NCBI GenBank assembly: GCA_019915135.1
Contig: JAHLMK010000008.1
Coordinates: 1,302,001-1,366,000 of the forward strand
From: Strobilurus pachycystidiatus
Taxonomy: Eukaryota > Basidiomycota > Agaricomycetes > Agaricales > Physalacriaceae
Direction: 5' to 3'
Length of the DNA: 64,000 bases
In this document: positions 1 through 11,247 of the stretch, one piece after another
How positions within the stretch are numbered: position 1 is the stretch's first letter
Layout: each line of letters starts with the position of its first letter
Translations under genes and position numbers: made by a program
The notes under the pieces: generated by a model
What the model was told of the DNA's origin: nothing
What the model saw: the letters and a program-made list of their open reading frames with translations, nothing else
Databases searched by the model: none

Positions 1-2782
1 CTTCTCTGCCTCCTTCTTCGTGGGCTGCTTCTTTGCGTGGCCGTTCTTGACATGCCAGTCAAGCTGAAGATCGATATCCGTGATGTTCAAGTATCCTGAC
101 GCGCCACGGGAAAGGCCAAGCGCGTATTCGAGCTCGGTGATGGTCAAAATCGGCTCAACACGATCTAGAGCCTCCGCAGCGGCTGCCTTCCTCTTCTCGT
201 TAGCCTCCGACTTCTTGATCTTGGCCTCGGCAGTCTGCTTCTTGTGTTGCGCAAGTTGGAGCCGCATCTTCCGGTTGTCACCAGACGCGTCTTGTGTACG
301 AGTGACCCTCCGCAGAAATGCGCGCATCTTCGGACCGAGGCTGCGCAGATACTCGGATGTCCCGTTGAACTTGAACATCTTCCGAGAATTATACTGCGCC
401 AATGAGATACTCGGGTTCACCTTGGAGTCCTGACGGAACATTCCAAAGGCCGACTCGCATAGATCATTGGTGCTTTCCATCCAGGCTCGCTCTATCTGCT
501 CTGGAGTCGCCCTTGAGAGCGCCCCACCCTCCTCAAACTCGGACATGAACCGAACCCAGGTCTCGCGAGCGCCCTCCAGGAAATACACCATCAGCTCCCT
601 GAGATATGGCAGCTCTGGCGCGTAGCGTTGAGCGGCATAGAATGCCTCGGAGCTTTCCCAGATCTTCCCATCGAGTGTCGCGTCCTTCCACGACGCGCCG
701 GCCCCAACAAGAAGGTCAGGATTTGCGATCAGTTTGTCGATATGGGCAAGGACGCGTTTGTGGAGATCTCCGAGCTGGAGGACGTTGTCATGCTTGCGGA
801 AAGGCCCACGAACTTCACGCATGTATGGCACACTGATGGCTAGCCAATAGAGAACAATGACCACGATCTCGTGGCGCGTAGAGTTGCAATGAAGTCCATC
901 CCACGCGTTTTGCTCCATATGATTGAGTCGACGGCTGCCCTTGTTCTCCTTGACGTACGTCAGAAATCTGATGAACAGGTCGAGGTAAGTGATCAGGACT
1001 GCACACGCTTCTGCATGAGATTGGAAGCGCGTGTTGTTCGTGTCAGGGAAGGTGATGATGAAGCCAAGTTCGGCGTCGAAGAAGAAGCGGAGAGAGTCCT
1101 GCTGTCCGCGTTTCCGGTCCTTGTGGCGAAAGATTGCACCACAGAGACTTGCCAGCTTGACAGCACCACCCTTCGAGACTTCCTCGGCTCGTTTGGACGC
1201 GTCAGTCCCGGGTGCTTGACGGACCGTGGCATCATTATCGCGATTGTATAGCTTCTTCGGTCCAGGGAGCCCTTTCTCGGGCCAGAACTGCTCCATTCGG
1301 TAGACGCCGCCCTTGAATGCGTTCATCTCCTTATGCATACAGCACCCGGCCCACAGGAAGAAGTCAACCTCTTCTTGCTCCTTCACCGTCAACTTGCCAA
1401 ACTCGTCCTGCCCGATGTCCCGAATGACCTGCATGCGCATCTCATTGTAGCGCTCAAGACGATCCTTCTCTGATAGCTTCTCCCACTCGCTGACACCTCC
1501 CGCCTTGCGAATCGCGTTCTGGCTGCACTTGAACAAGAAGGCAACGAGTTCCAGACCAAGCATGCCCTTTACGCGCCTCTCGCCACGCTTCTCGCGGTCA
1601 CAGCGCTCTTTCCACTCCTTCAAAAGGCGGAAGAGCTTCTTCTGGTCTTCTGCGTGGTCGGAGTGGAAGCCGGTTACAAGATTCCAGAAGTCTCGTGCGT
1701 CGGCCTCGTCAACAATCCCGCTCTCAAAGGCCAACTCGTAGATCTCTTCAATGAGCTCGATCCACCCTTCTAGCTGTGTCTCGCTTGTGTGGTTTACGGC
1801 CATCTTGAGACCCAAGAAGAACTGCATCTTGTGGCTCGGTGATCCGGGTTCAGCGTCTTTGATGATTGTGGCGAATTTTGTTTCGTAAGTCTCGTTCTTG
1901 TGGCTCGTGCCATCGCCGCTAAGTGTGACACCTATAAACCATCAGAACCTGTCAATTCATCACATACAATCACGTACCCTTGGCGCCCTTCAACTCGGAG
2001 GCAAATTGAAGCTTTGACGCGTTCCCGGCTTCCTTTGTGATCCTTCCTATACTTCGCCGCGAGACGTTTCCTTCCACTTCGACCCCAAACACGGCACCAA
2101 TTCGCTTGAAAGCGCGTACCACCTTATTGGCAGGCACATTATCCAGTGCAACAAGCTCGGTAAGAGCATCACGGGCAGCATCCGGTATGACGCCGCCTTC
2201 TTTGAGATTGAATGTGGTCTTCTCGACGCGTTTATTGTCGAACATGCGGGTAACGCGTCGAATGGCGGTGGCGAGTCGGTTGGGTATTCGTTTGACCTTC
2301 GCTTTCAGCGCGTGGATTTCGGTCTGGTAGCGATTTTTGGTGAGTGTCAGACGCGTATTCTTGTCCGTTAGATCCTCGATCCGCGTTTGTTGAGTATCCA
2401 CCATCTTCTTGAACCCTCTAACCTCGCCATCCTTCATCTCTATATCCTCCTGCAGCAACTCTGTCCTCGCTTTCAAACCATCCGCTCTGCCGTGCCAGTA
2501 CTTCGCCTTCTTGACCGCCTTGTCCCGCTCACTTTTGAAGCGATCCCCACGTGCCTGTGCCTTATCCAGCAGTCCAGCAAGTTCAGATTCGTCTGGATCC
2601 TCGTTTTCCTTCTCCGAATCAGAGGAATGGCCAGTATTGTCGTCCGGGACAGGCTGATTTTGTCCGAGGCGGGCAGCAGTTGCTGCAGCTGTTTGAGCCT
2701 GCCGGTCAACCTTGCGCTTGCGCTTGAGCGGCTTTCCAGTGTAGCGCATCGACTTCTTGATGGAGTCGTCACATTTTGGCAT
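1..2782 (-). CDS. Truncated large protein of an Agaricomycete repetitive family, transposase-like
   Basis: Two exons are visible on the minus strand and the C-terminus runs off the window start. Exon 1 (2782 to about 1976) encodes a basic, Lys-rich N-terminus, an acidic Ser/Glu stretch and a long coiled coil (roughly residues 70-175). An intron of about 45 bp (GTACGT...TATAG, about 1930-1975) joins it to a frame that stays open to position 1. Exon 2 begins with the block VTLSGDGTSHKNE and later holds GCCMHKEMNAFKGG and ESTNDLCESAFGMFR. From memory these blocks recur in very large, poorly characterised Agaricomycete families that behave like transposon passengers or transposases; that role is inference. 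I chose the ATG at 2782, but an in-frame ATG lies at 2821. No terminal repeats can be assigned because one end is missing. Confidence 0.6.
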
Positions 2783-2964
2783 GGGTAAGAGGGTGAGACG
2801 GAGCCAGAGGGAGATGCACAATCGAGTAACCAGAGACGCGACTTGATTGTTTATCTCTGTTTATTAAGATCGTCACCAAAAGCTCTTTCTATATCTTAGA
2901 TTCGCAATGGGGCTCTTTCTGACCCCAGGAAAAGCTGGGAATATATGTTTTTAGGCAAACTGAA

Positions 2965-3069
2965 TGTATTTAACGAGAGACATCTCAAAAATTTCAGCTA
3001 CAAGTATGGAATTCGTGATAAATAGTGATATTGCTGGTTGAAATTTATGAATCAGTCTCGTTAAATACA
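2965..3069. repeat. 105-bp imperfect inverted repeat, MITE-like
   Basis: The left arm starts TGTATTTAACGAGA at 2965 and the right arm ends TCTCGTTAAATACA at 3069. The outer 14 bases are perfect inverted copies, and the arms stay about 70 percent complementary for some 40 bases inward around a short AT-rich centre. If the element is bounded at TTTAACGAG...CTCGTTAAA it is flanked by TA on both sides, as for Tc1/mariner-type miniature elements. It could also be a hairpin belonging to the neighbouring repeat-family gene. Confidence 0.5.
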
Positions 3070-3331
3070 AATGGATTATAATTTGGAACCAATTGAGCAC
3101 AAGAAACAAGACCGTCGTCTGCTTCGTTCGCGAAGCTATAGTCGACTCAGATCAACGCGACAGAATGGCTCAGGGTCTCCTCTGATGTGTCCTTGCAGCG
3201 GAGTTTTAATTACACCTCAATTGCGCCTACCCATACAATACGAAGGGGATCAGCCGAGGGCGAAAAGATTGGGGATTTCGAGTGAGCGTCGGTTCATATC
3301 TAGGAGCATGGAAGGGTAACATCGCTGTAGG

Positions 3332-3804
3332 ATGGGCCCAAGTAATGCGAAGATGTCGAACACCGTGTGTCTCTCTGGGAACGAATACTTCATCAACGAT
3401 ATTCTGGTCCCGTCGACGCATTTCTTCAAAAAGGTACGCCTTGATAACACCATGGTCGTCAGAAATATGAGAACAAAGACGCGTAGAGCTGGACATGGAA
3501 AACAGTTAGCCGGGTAGATAAGGTCGTGACGCTCATCTGGGATGATAGCGCCAGTGCGCTCACTGTACGTCGACAATCAGTTGTTACCAGCGTGTTTCTG
3601 AACGATTTGCAGTGCTTCTCGTGCAAGGAGCGGGTGCAAGTGAACCTCTTGGCGAAATTCACTCCGAGAAGTCATTTGAGGCGGCAGGGAAGACAGACAG
3701 AGCATCCCAAGCTTGAGGTCACACCATTGGGTCATGACTACTTCGACGACATCTTGATATCCGCCCTCATCATTGAGCGCATGCGCACAGTTCCCTCGGC
3801 ATAG
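3332..3804 (+). CDS. Small DUF6593-like protein (5' end uncertain)
   Basis: Three exons splice cleanly. The first, from ATG 3332, ends FFKK before an intron GTACGCC...GCGTAG. The second reads SWTWKTVSRVDKVV and ends before GTACGTC...TTGCAG. The third ends DYFDDILISALIIERMRTVPSA and a TAG. The order of a Trp-rich core strand, a basic middle and a hydrophobic C-terminal strand ending in an E-R-M-R motif resembles the basidiomycete-expanded DUF6593 family, whose function is unknown. The visible protein is only about 120 residues, shorter than I would expect, so an upstream exon in 3071-3330 may be missing. It is convergent with the oxygenase gene at 3945-5232. Confidence 0.45.
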
Positions 3805-3944
3805 CGAGTTCTCATATGTACCTTTAGGCAGATCTTATACTGAACGGACAGAGTATTTACTGGCCTCTCTAAGCCATCAAAGCGATGTGCTTCAATTCGC
3901 TACGCCATGATGAGCATGATGCTTGACAGTGAAGAATGCGTGGC

Positions 3945-5232
3945 CTACTTTTGCACCTGCTGTCCTACTTTCATGGGCTCATACACATCCAACGCCTCAA
4001 AGGTCGCCGAAGAGATAGCTTGACTACGTTCTGCTAGGGCTGGGATAGGCACCAGATCATAGTCCGACGACAGGTGCCAGAAAAAGGTCGATGAAATGCG
4101 GATGAGTGGCCGCTCGGGATTTTGCACTTTGCGTTTCTCGATGACCTGTACAAAAGATTCATGACTCAAGGAAAGCATGAACACGACAGGTGATTACCTC
4201 AATAGTCTTGTCGTTGACCACGACCTCGTGGAACCCGGCCTTGATAAGACCGCCACTCAGATGTTCTAATTGCTTCCCCGCCTGCACCAAAAGATAGTTT
4301 CCTTCTGGTATTTTGACGGCGATACGCTTTCCCGTGTTACGAGCCCAGACATGCAGACCGGGATAGCGGGACCGACCATGAATAGTAAGAAAGTTCAGAT
4401 CGGTGTGGAATCCAGCAAGAATAGTATCCTTGGCGCCGTAGCTGACCAGATCGGACGCAGTTGGAGCAAGGATGTGAGGACTACGTTGGCATGAGTGATT
4501 GAAAGGCAGATGAAGAATTTGAGGCACCCAAATCTGCCTGCCTCGCGGAAGGTGTTTGCGGGTAAGCCAAGACCGATAGAGGTCATGTCAGCCAAGTCCT
4601 CGACACTCCGCTTCATCGATACCCCCCACGCGTCCATTGTAGGAGACCACCGATTTCTGATAGATTCTGCCTGAGGTATAACGTTCGCGGCATTGAGAGC
4701 CGGATATTTAGTTTCGTAGGGCGGTTTCTCGCTCATCCGGTGAAAGAATCGACATTTCGGGTCTGGGGAATGTGCAGTGATGTCTAAAGGCCGCTCGGAA
4801 GGATCAAGGCGTTCTATAATGCGTAGGCACTGGATGATTTCAGAGATTGCGTACAAAGCGTCGGGTCAAGACGTACTGACTCGTCGGCGGCACATTTGGG
4901 TTTCTCTGTATTCTCTAGTGTCGCGCCGACTTGATAGCTCAGTTCGGGGCGTTCGTCCTTCTGCAGCAACTCGAGAGGTTGCGCAAAATAGTCCTCCAAG
5001 AGGTCGAGAAAAGCGATATTGTCCTGTTCAGAGACACGAGAGTCGCGCAGAATCAGGGCGCCATATGTGATGAGGGCGTCCGCTGCCTGATCACAGTGAG
5101 CAAGATAACGATAGTCAGAGGGAGACCCACCTTGGTACACTCAGCGACAACGTCAGCAGAGTCTTTGGGGTTGGACAAGAAAAGGTCTAAGTCGATGATT
5201 GGGAGATCCATCGAGGGCTCAGAGGCGGACAT
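3945..5232 (-). CDS. 2-oxoglutarate/Fe(II)-dependent oxygenase, isopenicillin N synthase-like
   Basis: Five exons are visible, separated by four GT-AG introns of about 45-55 bp. The protein begins MSASEPSMDLPIIDLDLF, the usual N-terminus of the DIOX/IPNS-like family in which a PIIDL strand opens the fold. The iron ligands are visible in the C-terminal jelly roll as H-T-D in GFHTDLNFLTIHGRS and a distal His in GKQLEHLSGG. A downstream Arg-Ile-Ser provides the 2-oxoglutarate contact expected of this family. Members hydroxylate, desaturate or cyclise small molecules using O2, 2-oxoglutarate and Fe(II), and the substrate cannot be read from sequence. No signal peptide is seen, so it is probably cytosolic. 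It is divergent from UBC12, with 270 bp between the two ATGs. Confidence 0.85.
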
Positions 5233-5502
5233 GGTGGTTGATGGTCAAAAAAGAAGGGATAGTCCTTGGCCTAATAACTACAATCCAACGATCCATGTGG
5301 TTGACAAGCTTCGTCCACAAGTCTCAGCGGGCCTCCACAAGGCACAGGTGACTGCCTGGAACGAGCAGAAAGTTCAGGAAACAAATCGGTCCGATCGCTG
5401 CCGACTTGCCGAGGACTGACTGGCGGTGCACGGCAGGACGCTTCGACACACCATCACCTTTGACTCACACTACCACCTTATCCGACCTCCGATTTCACCA
5501 CA
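5233..5502. promoter_or_regulatory. Divergent promoter between oxygenase and UBC12
   Basis: These 270 bp separate two outward-facing start codons and must hold both promoters. It contains pyrimidine-rich stretches just before the UBC12 ATG (ACACCATCACC, CATTCACACTACC-like runs). I see no convincing TATA box on either side. Confidence 0.5.
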
Positions 5503-6315
5503 ATGATCAAGGTAACTATCTCCACCACCCGCATGCACTATGGTTCTCATGGAAACCTTAGATATGGAGCATGAAGAAGAACGAGGACGCGGCAGCCAAG
5601 AAGAAGCCCAAAGTCAGCGCCGCGCAAATAAGAGTGCAGAAGGGTGCGTGCCCGCTTCGCGGTGGCACAGTTGTGGCGCTCAACAATGCCTTTCAGACTT
5701 GACTGAGCTGGATCTGCCCAAAACGATGGTCATGAAATTCGATGATCCCGCAGATCTCCTCAACTTCACGCTGACAATTACCCCGGACGAGGGTGCGTGG
5801 CGTGCATCCTTACTCATTATCTCTGCTAACTGGCTCATTTCTGCAGGCATGTACAAAGGCGGCGCATTCTTATTCTCCTTTGCCATAAACACGAATTACC
5901 CCCATGACCCACCCAAAGTCAAGTGCAAACAGATCGTGCGTCGCACAGTTTCTTGCACGAGGGCGCCACCTGCTTACTGATCCTTCCAGATATATCATCC
6001 CAACGTTGACCTCGAGGGCAACGTGTGTCTAAACATTCTCCGAGAAGACTGGAAACCCGTCCTCAACCTCAATTCAGTCATGGTCGGACTGCAGTACCTG
6101 TTCCTGGAGCCCAATGCCGATGATCCTTTGAACAAGGGTACGTTTATGTCCTCGGAACATACTCTCCTGTGCTGATCTTCCCTTTCACAGAGGCAGCAAT
6201 AGAGATGAGCAAGAACCGCGATCAATTCCTACACAACGTCAAGGCGTCCATGCGCGGCGACCATATCAAAGGGCAGAAGTACGACGACGTACGCCCCAAA
6301 CCTGCGACCCAATAG
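5503..6315 (+). CDS. UBC12: NEDD8-conjugating enzyme E2 (UBC12)
   Basis: Six exons are read with GT-AG introns at about 5512-5561, 5644-5696, 5793-5846, 5936-5989 and 6138-6191. The protein starts MIKIWSMKK, matching the short hydrophobic N-terminal docking peptide typical of UBC12, followed by a lysine-rich linker. The UBC fold follows: a [15 protein letters not shown] strand, [10 protein letters not shown], and the active-site segment [19 protein letters not shown] with the catalytic Cys in NVCLN. It ends at KPATQ. UBC12 accepts NEDD8/Rub1 from the Uba3-Ula1 E1 and charges cullins, activating SCF-type ubiquitin ligases. The F-box gene at 9052 could feed that machinery, although the linkage is accidental. 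The first exon is only nine bases long, which the motif match requires. Confidence 0.96.
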
Positions 6316-6851
6316 CCTATTCCATCTCCCTCACTGCTTGCCGTTTTCCTTTGCTATCGTCTCTGCATATCATACATTTTCTACACTCACTGTTCTGCAT
6401 ATTCATGTCCGTTGCACGCGTCATGTTAGATACGCACACAAGCATTTAGACTGTGATGTTGCTGTGATGTACATTGTGGCTAATACATACAGGCGCTTGA
6501 CTTGAATCTAATCATTGCTTCACTTACGCACCCACATCGCACGAAGATCTGGCAAGGACAAACCGTAGAATCAACTCGGAGACTGAAGTAGCGCGATACA
6601 GAGGTCAAAGTTATACGCCTCCGTGGCCGCAACTATCGACGACCGGACGTCCGCGGGTACAGTATGGGTCATCTGTGCACCAAAGTGTCATACTTATGAT
6701 GCATACTGCACCGGCCACAGTGGATATTGCAGGGCGATGAGCAAAAAAGACGCGTATTCGGAAGTAAATTGCAGGCGGCGATAGAGTAGTTTACAAGAGA
6801 GCTCGGAGTTCGGCGTCCCGCAATGGTTCTCAGTAGAAAGAGGCGAAGCAT
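6316..6851. other. Intergenic 3' ends of two convergent genes
   Basis: About 535 bp lie between the UBC12 stop and the stop of the minus-strand hydrolase. Both 3' untranslated regions fall here. The only open frames are short and lack coding character. I see no repeat or RNA gene. Confidence 0.5.
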
Positions 6852-7392
6852 CTAGCTGCCACGATATGTCGTGAAGGAGTATGGGCTGATAAGAAGCGGT
6901 ATGTGATAGTGTTCCGTTGGTTTCTCGAGCTCGAAGGTAATCTGGACTCGCCTAAGCAGGATCATCAACATGACGCGACGGCGTACGCACCTCAACCCAT
7001 GGGTAAAAGCATTTCTGTCCCTTCTTTTCAAAGTAATCTTTGACCTTGAACACGATCTTGTATAGCCCGGGCGTGAGAATACTTTGTGTCTCTACTGAGG
7101 TAGCGAAGGGCTCAAGTAGGTCCAAGCATCGTCCATCGGCGTTGGTCACTCTGATGGAAGATGGATAAGAGACAACGACAGGAAGTGGAGTGTAAGCGCA
7201 CCCATGTGCAATCGGGCTGAAGATTTCAGGAGCTCCTTCTGTCTTCGCTGGTTCGAACTGTTGGAGACGTATCTGGACGTCAGACGCGGGGCGGCCAGTG
7301 CTAGAATCAAGGACTGTCCTCTCTCGTAAGCAAGGGATAAGACATATTTGGTCTAGCTACGCACTATGGCAGGTGATGGGCGACTTCGACAT
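6852..7392 (-). CDS. 5-hydroxyisourate hydrolase (transthyretin-like)
   Basis: Four exons splice to a protein of roughly 125 residues. It opens with SPITCHILDSSTGRPASDV, containing the conserved N-terminal His of the family. VTNADGRC then carries the conserved turn with Arg, GLYKIVFKVKDYF is a beta strand, and the end is HYHIPLLISPYSFTTYRGS. The C-terminal YRGS and the HYHIPLL motif are the diagnostic HIUase signatures that separate it from vertebrate transthyretin. The enzyme hydrolyses 5-hydroxyisourate made by urate oxidase to OHCU during purine breakdown. No C-terminal peroxisomal tripeptide is evident. It is divergent from RRP1, with 128 bp between starts. Confidence 0.95.
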
Positions 7393-7520
7393 GGCGATTG
7401 ACAGGAAGGAGGTGGCGGCGGACCATCCCGTTATCGTCGCTTTATGCAGGGAAGGAATGATGTCACGGGCATGTGTGATCGAAATGCTAAATTGAAAATT
7501 TGCACTTCCTGCGCTCATCC
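7393..7520. promoter_or_regulatory. Compact divergent promoter, HIU hydrolase / RRP1
   Basis: Only 128 bp separate the two start codons, so the core promoters of both genes must overlap here. No clear TATA element is visible. Confidence 0.45.
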
Positions 7521-8655
7521 ATGTCGACAATGACGGCCTCTACATCAACCCCACCGCTCGCAAAATACCTGGCGTCAACTGGTACGATGTGTCTTGGACG
7601 TTTGCATGATGGTTGATGCTCATGGAATCCAGAAAAAAAAGTACGCGATAAAGCGATCAAAAACTTGTCAGAATTTCTCTCGGACTCTGAAGATGCACTG
7701 CCCCCACCTGAGATGGCAAGATTGTGGAAGGGCATATTCTACTGTGTGTCTCGTGTCATACATCATCCACACCCTGCCTGACTCTCGACCAAACCAGGCT
7801 TTTGGATGTCCGACAAACCACTAGTACAGCAAGCACTCGCAACAGACCTCGCTCAGCTTATTCTGACGATATCATCTACGCCGGCTTCTTTAGCATTTCT
7901 CGAGGGCTTTTGGATAACACATGTACGAGAATGGAGTGGTATCGACCGTCTGAGGTACGCTCCATTGACGTTCACGGAGTTGAATTAACGAAGGGCCAGA
8001 ATCGACAAGTACTACATGCTTGTTCGACGTTTCGTCAATGCAAGCTTCCGCCTTCTCATACGAACTGGATGGGACAGAGAAGCAGTAGAAGAATATAACC
8101 ACATCTTAACTCGAGAAGGAGGTCCTTTATGGTATGTTTGTGTATTCTTAGCTGCCAGTTCCGTGACTGAACATCTGTTATCGCAGTCCAACTGACACGA
8201 AAGTGCCCGTCAGTCTTGCATACCACCTCTGCGATATCTATCTCGAAGAACTAGACAAGGCCGTTGCCAGCACCTCCACAGACTCTCAAAAACCTCCTAC
8301 ACCCCTTGCGTCTCTACTTGCGCCGTTCCTCACCCTCGCGGCTCGCACTCCTACATCACAAACACACAAGCGTATACAGAGTGCACTGTTGGAACCCCTT
8401 CTAGATGAACTCTCGTCTGAAGACCGCCCACCGGCGGCGAAACGCGCGCGATTGGATGTCGACGCGTCGGACTTACCCCACGGACGCATAATATCGAATG
8501 CATGTGCTTTGTCTGGAGAAACAGAGGCTCTGGACACATCTGCGCTGAGGAGTAGGCTTCTTCGCCAGCTGTTCGAGGTGGCCAGTGATGCGGAGACGCG
8601 TGGAAGTAACCGAAAGAGAATGTACGAGTTGTGGAAAGACGGCGGTGACGATTAG
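7521..8655 (+). CDS. RRP1: Ribosomal RNA-processing protein 1 (Nop52/RRP1 family)
   Basis: Five exons total 930 coding bases (309 residues). Introns lie at about 7582-7632, 7744-7797, 7955-7999 and 8132-8186. The Nop52 domain covers most of the protein: PPLAKYLASTEKKVRDKAIK at the start, LWKGIFYCFWMSDKP, REWSGIDRLRIDKYYMLVRR, and VSLAYHLCDIYLEELDK. All are characteristic helices of the Rrp1 alpha-solenoid. A basic C-terminal stretch (PAAKRARLD) may direct it to the nucleolus. RRP1 family proteins are needed for 27S pre-rRNA processing and 60S subunit assembly. The protein is slightly longer than yeast Rrp1. The start was chosen because the MSTMTASTSTPPLAKYL reading leads straight into the conserved first helix. 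Confidence 0.94.
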
Positions 8656-9051
8656 GGCTACGGCTTGGCCGTTAACAGACGAGCCTAAGATGCGCAGTCG
8701 AGGAATCTCGTAGGATCTTGGAGGGTGAGGCCGGACGTTCACCGTTGTCGTTCCAGGGGCTCATTTGTACGACCGCGTATGTACTCAATCCGAGTCGATC
8801 TTGTAATACTGATCTCTCGGCTACTCTCGTAATTTGAACTACGTCTATCTGTATCAGACTGCTGCCTGTAATGGTCTCTTTCGCCACCAGTTCCATTTGA
8901 GCTGCGCACAAGAGCACGATTGACCTGTCTTCCACGAATTCCCGGAGCAAATCAGCATTTGTACTGACGCCGAGCCGCCGATATGACGCCATGTGTCGGA
9001 TATATTGAAACTCTCTCCCCCCACCCGACCAGTGGGCTCCCTCATACAACC
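8656..9051. other. Intergenic region, RRP1 3' end to F-box gene promoter
   Basis: These 396 bp lie between two plus-strand genes. There is a pyrimidine-rich run (CTCTCTCCCCCCACCC) about 40 bp before the next ATG, typical of fungal core promoters. Minus-strand open frames here look like shadows. Nothing else is seen. Confidence 0.45.
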
Positions 9052-11088
9052 ATGGAACTTCCCTTGGACGTCCTCATACACATTCTCTCTCAGCTCCCTG
9101 TGTCACACCGCCTTGATGACGAATCCATCCTAGTATTAGTCGCCTTTCTCGAGGCAAGCTCATTGCTTCGCGAAGCAGCAATGGTTCCCATGCTTTGGCA
9201 GCCACACTATGTAGTCCGGTACCTCCACTGCGACGATCTGGAGGACTCTCGTAGACGCTCAAGCACCAACAATGATTGGAGGCTACTCTACATCGCGCGA
9301 CGACGTATTGACCGTATCGCACTCGGTCATCTAGACAACATTATCCGGCAAAGAGAAGGCCAGGTGGATCACGTCGCAGCGTTGTTCGATATGGCATTCG
9401 ATGTCTGGGACTTTCTCGAAATGGAGTCGGAGCAGCCTGTACCCACAATCTTGAGACCATTCTTCAGCAATCAATCGGGTACCACTTCCAAGATTGCCCC
9501 GCACGCTATAACGAGAAGATACTGGGCGCGCTGCATATTGGATGCCATCGGCCGGAACTACGCTATAAGAACGTGGGACAAACAACAGAGGGGAGATGCA
9601 TCCATAACCTTTGTGGATGCTTTCTCTGCCTTGTCGTGTTTCTCAGGGCATTCACCATTACACGTATGTATTGTATTGTCGCAGAAACATCCCTCCTCGA
9701 ATCTAATTATAAAGTCCAACAGGTATCGTCTGTACTTGATGACCTCGCAACCCGTTGTCGGCAATATCTTGTCGGGCAGAATTGCACCGTGAATGTCACA
9801 GCGAAAGGATACGATGTGGTTGGCATCTGCACACATATATGCAACTTCATGCATGCCGAGGGCTTTGGGCCTGTGGAGTGTAAGCATGTCCCCTTCTTCG
9901 CATAGCGATCTAATCGTCCTCAGCTCGCATATTTCATAACATGGACAACATCTTTCCGCACAAATATCTGACAACGAACAAGAAAAGTATACCCATATCT
10001 CTTGTTCACGTATTTGTTGCCATTGCACGCAGTGTTGGCGTAGCTGCCTCTCCGGTCGACTTCCCTCAACGCGTACTGGCGCATGTGCGGTCCCCAGATA
10101 TCAATGTTGAGGATTTCTACGTTGATGTGTTTGGTGCTGAGACAAAGATGATTCTTTCTCTTCGGGGAGACATCGTCAATCTCGTTATGCGCCATGGTAT
10201 CACTCCCGAGGCGATGCCATCTTTCATATCGCCCTCAAACACCGCGCCAATGCTGCTCCGCACGAGTCGCAATATTCTCGCTTCCCTGAACGCAGACCTC
10301 GCCGTAACTGAAAACCGGCCACGGGTCCCTATATATCTGGCATTCACTCTTTACCTTCTCTTCACGACCAGAGAGCAGTTTGTTGAACGGATGACCGCGT
10401 ATATGGGCTTGGTCGATGCTGTAACCCTTTTGCCGAGCACACTTTGCCCAATTTTCCCCGAACGAAATCCCGTCCGCGAAAAACTCGAGCAAAAATGGAG
10501 GAGCACGGTTGAAGGGCACGAATTGTCGGTGCCCATCTCGTCCCGCTCTGCCGAGGAGAATAAGAACGTCAAATATTACGTTGGTATGCTCTTTCAGCAC
10601 AAAAACTTCAAGTACATAGGCTGCATCTGCGCCTGGGATGTACGTCTCCATCCACATCACTCGAATAATGTCTTGATCATTTCCAGAATGTCTGCAAACA
10701 AGGGGATAAGTGGATATCAGAAATGAAGGTCGATGAACTTGATAATGGTCGGAGTCAGCCCTTCTACACATCCTTTGCTCTCGATGGATCTGAGAGATGT
10801 AAGTCACTGAATATGCACCTACGATTTGTCTCAACTGCCCATTTAGACGTTGCCGAGGATAACATTGTCCCGTTGGAGACCAATTCGAGCCGCGTCATGA
10901 AGTTCTTCCCTGTCATCAACAACTTCGCCGTCTACTTTAGTGACATCGAGACACACGAGACGTCCGACCGCGCTCGCTTGGTGCTAAGTCCCGAATTGCA
11001 GCATGCCTTTCCGGATGATGATGATCTTGGCCGTCGAATATGGAATTCGGCTCTTAGGATTCACGAGGTTGGTGCTGAATATCAGTAG
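9052..11088 (+). CDS. F-box protein with SirB1-like and YccV domains (FBXO21-like)
   Basis: Five exons (introns about 9664-9722, 9880-9923, 10640-10686, 10799-10846) give about 612 residues. The N-terminus MELPLDVLIHILSQLP is an F-box helix pair. The middle contains KKSIPISLVHVFVAIARSVG, the core of the SirB1/transglutaminase-like domain shared with bacterial SirB1 proteins. The C-terminus carries the hemimethylated-DNA-binding/YccV (HspQ-like) domain: KYYVGMLFQHKNFKYIGCI, QPFYTSFALDGSERYVAEDN and IVPLE. This order matches animal FBXO21, a substrate receptor of SCF ubiquitin ligases. The substrate in fungi is not something I can infer. A LINE sits in its 3' flank from 11248, about 160 bp beyond the stop. 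Confidence 0.9.
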
Positions 11089-11233
11089 TCGGTAGATGTC
11101 GTGTTCAATTATCGCTCTTACTTGCAAAGGAGTTTCAGTTAGCCCCGATTCTCCTAAACAGCGAACGTGACCGCCCTTGACTAGGTGCTCTACACGTACG
11201 ATAATACACACCCCTAGGCCAGGCAGCGAGCTC

Positions 11234-11247
11234 AAGTAGTGTCTCAT
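11234..11247. repeat. LINE target-site duplication, left copy
   Basis: The 14-bp sequence AAGTAGTGTCTCAT here is repeated exactly at 15258-15271, directly after the A-tail. The first two A bases are ambiguous with the tail, so the duplication is 12-14 bp. Confidence 0.9.

Noticed and set aside
6669..6851. Minus-strand 60-codon frame just beyond the HIU hydrolase stop
   Set aside because: It begins at the last codons of the hydrolase in another frame and has no motif or splice support.
9558..10028. Minus-strand 156-codon frame in the F-box gene
   Set aside because: Antisense to a gene with clear multi-domain homology and consistent splice sites.
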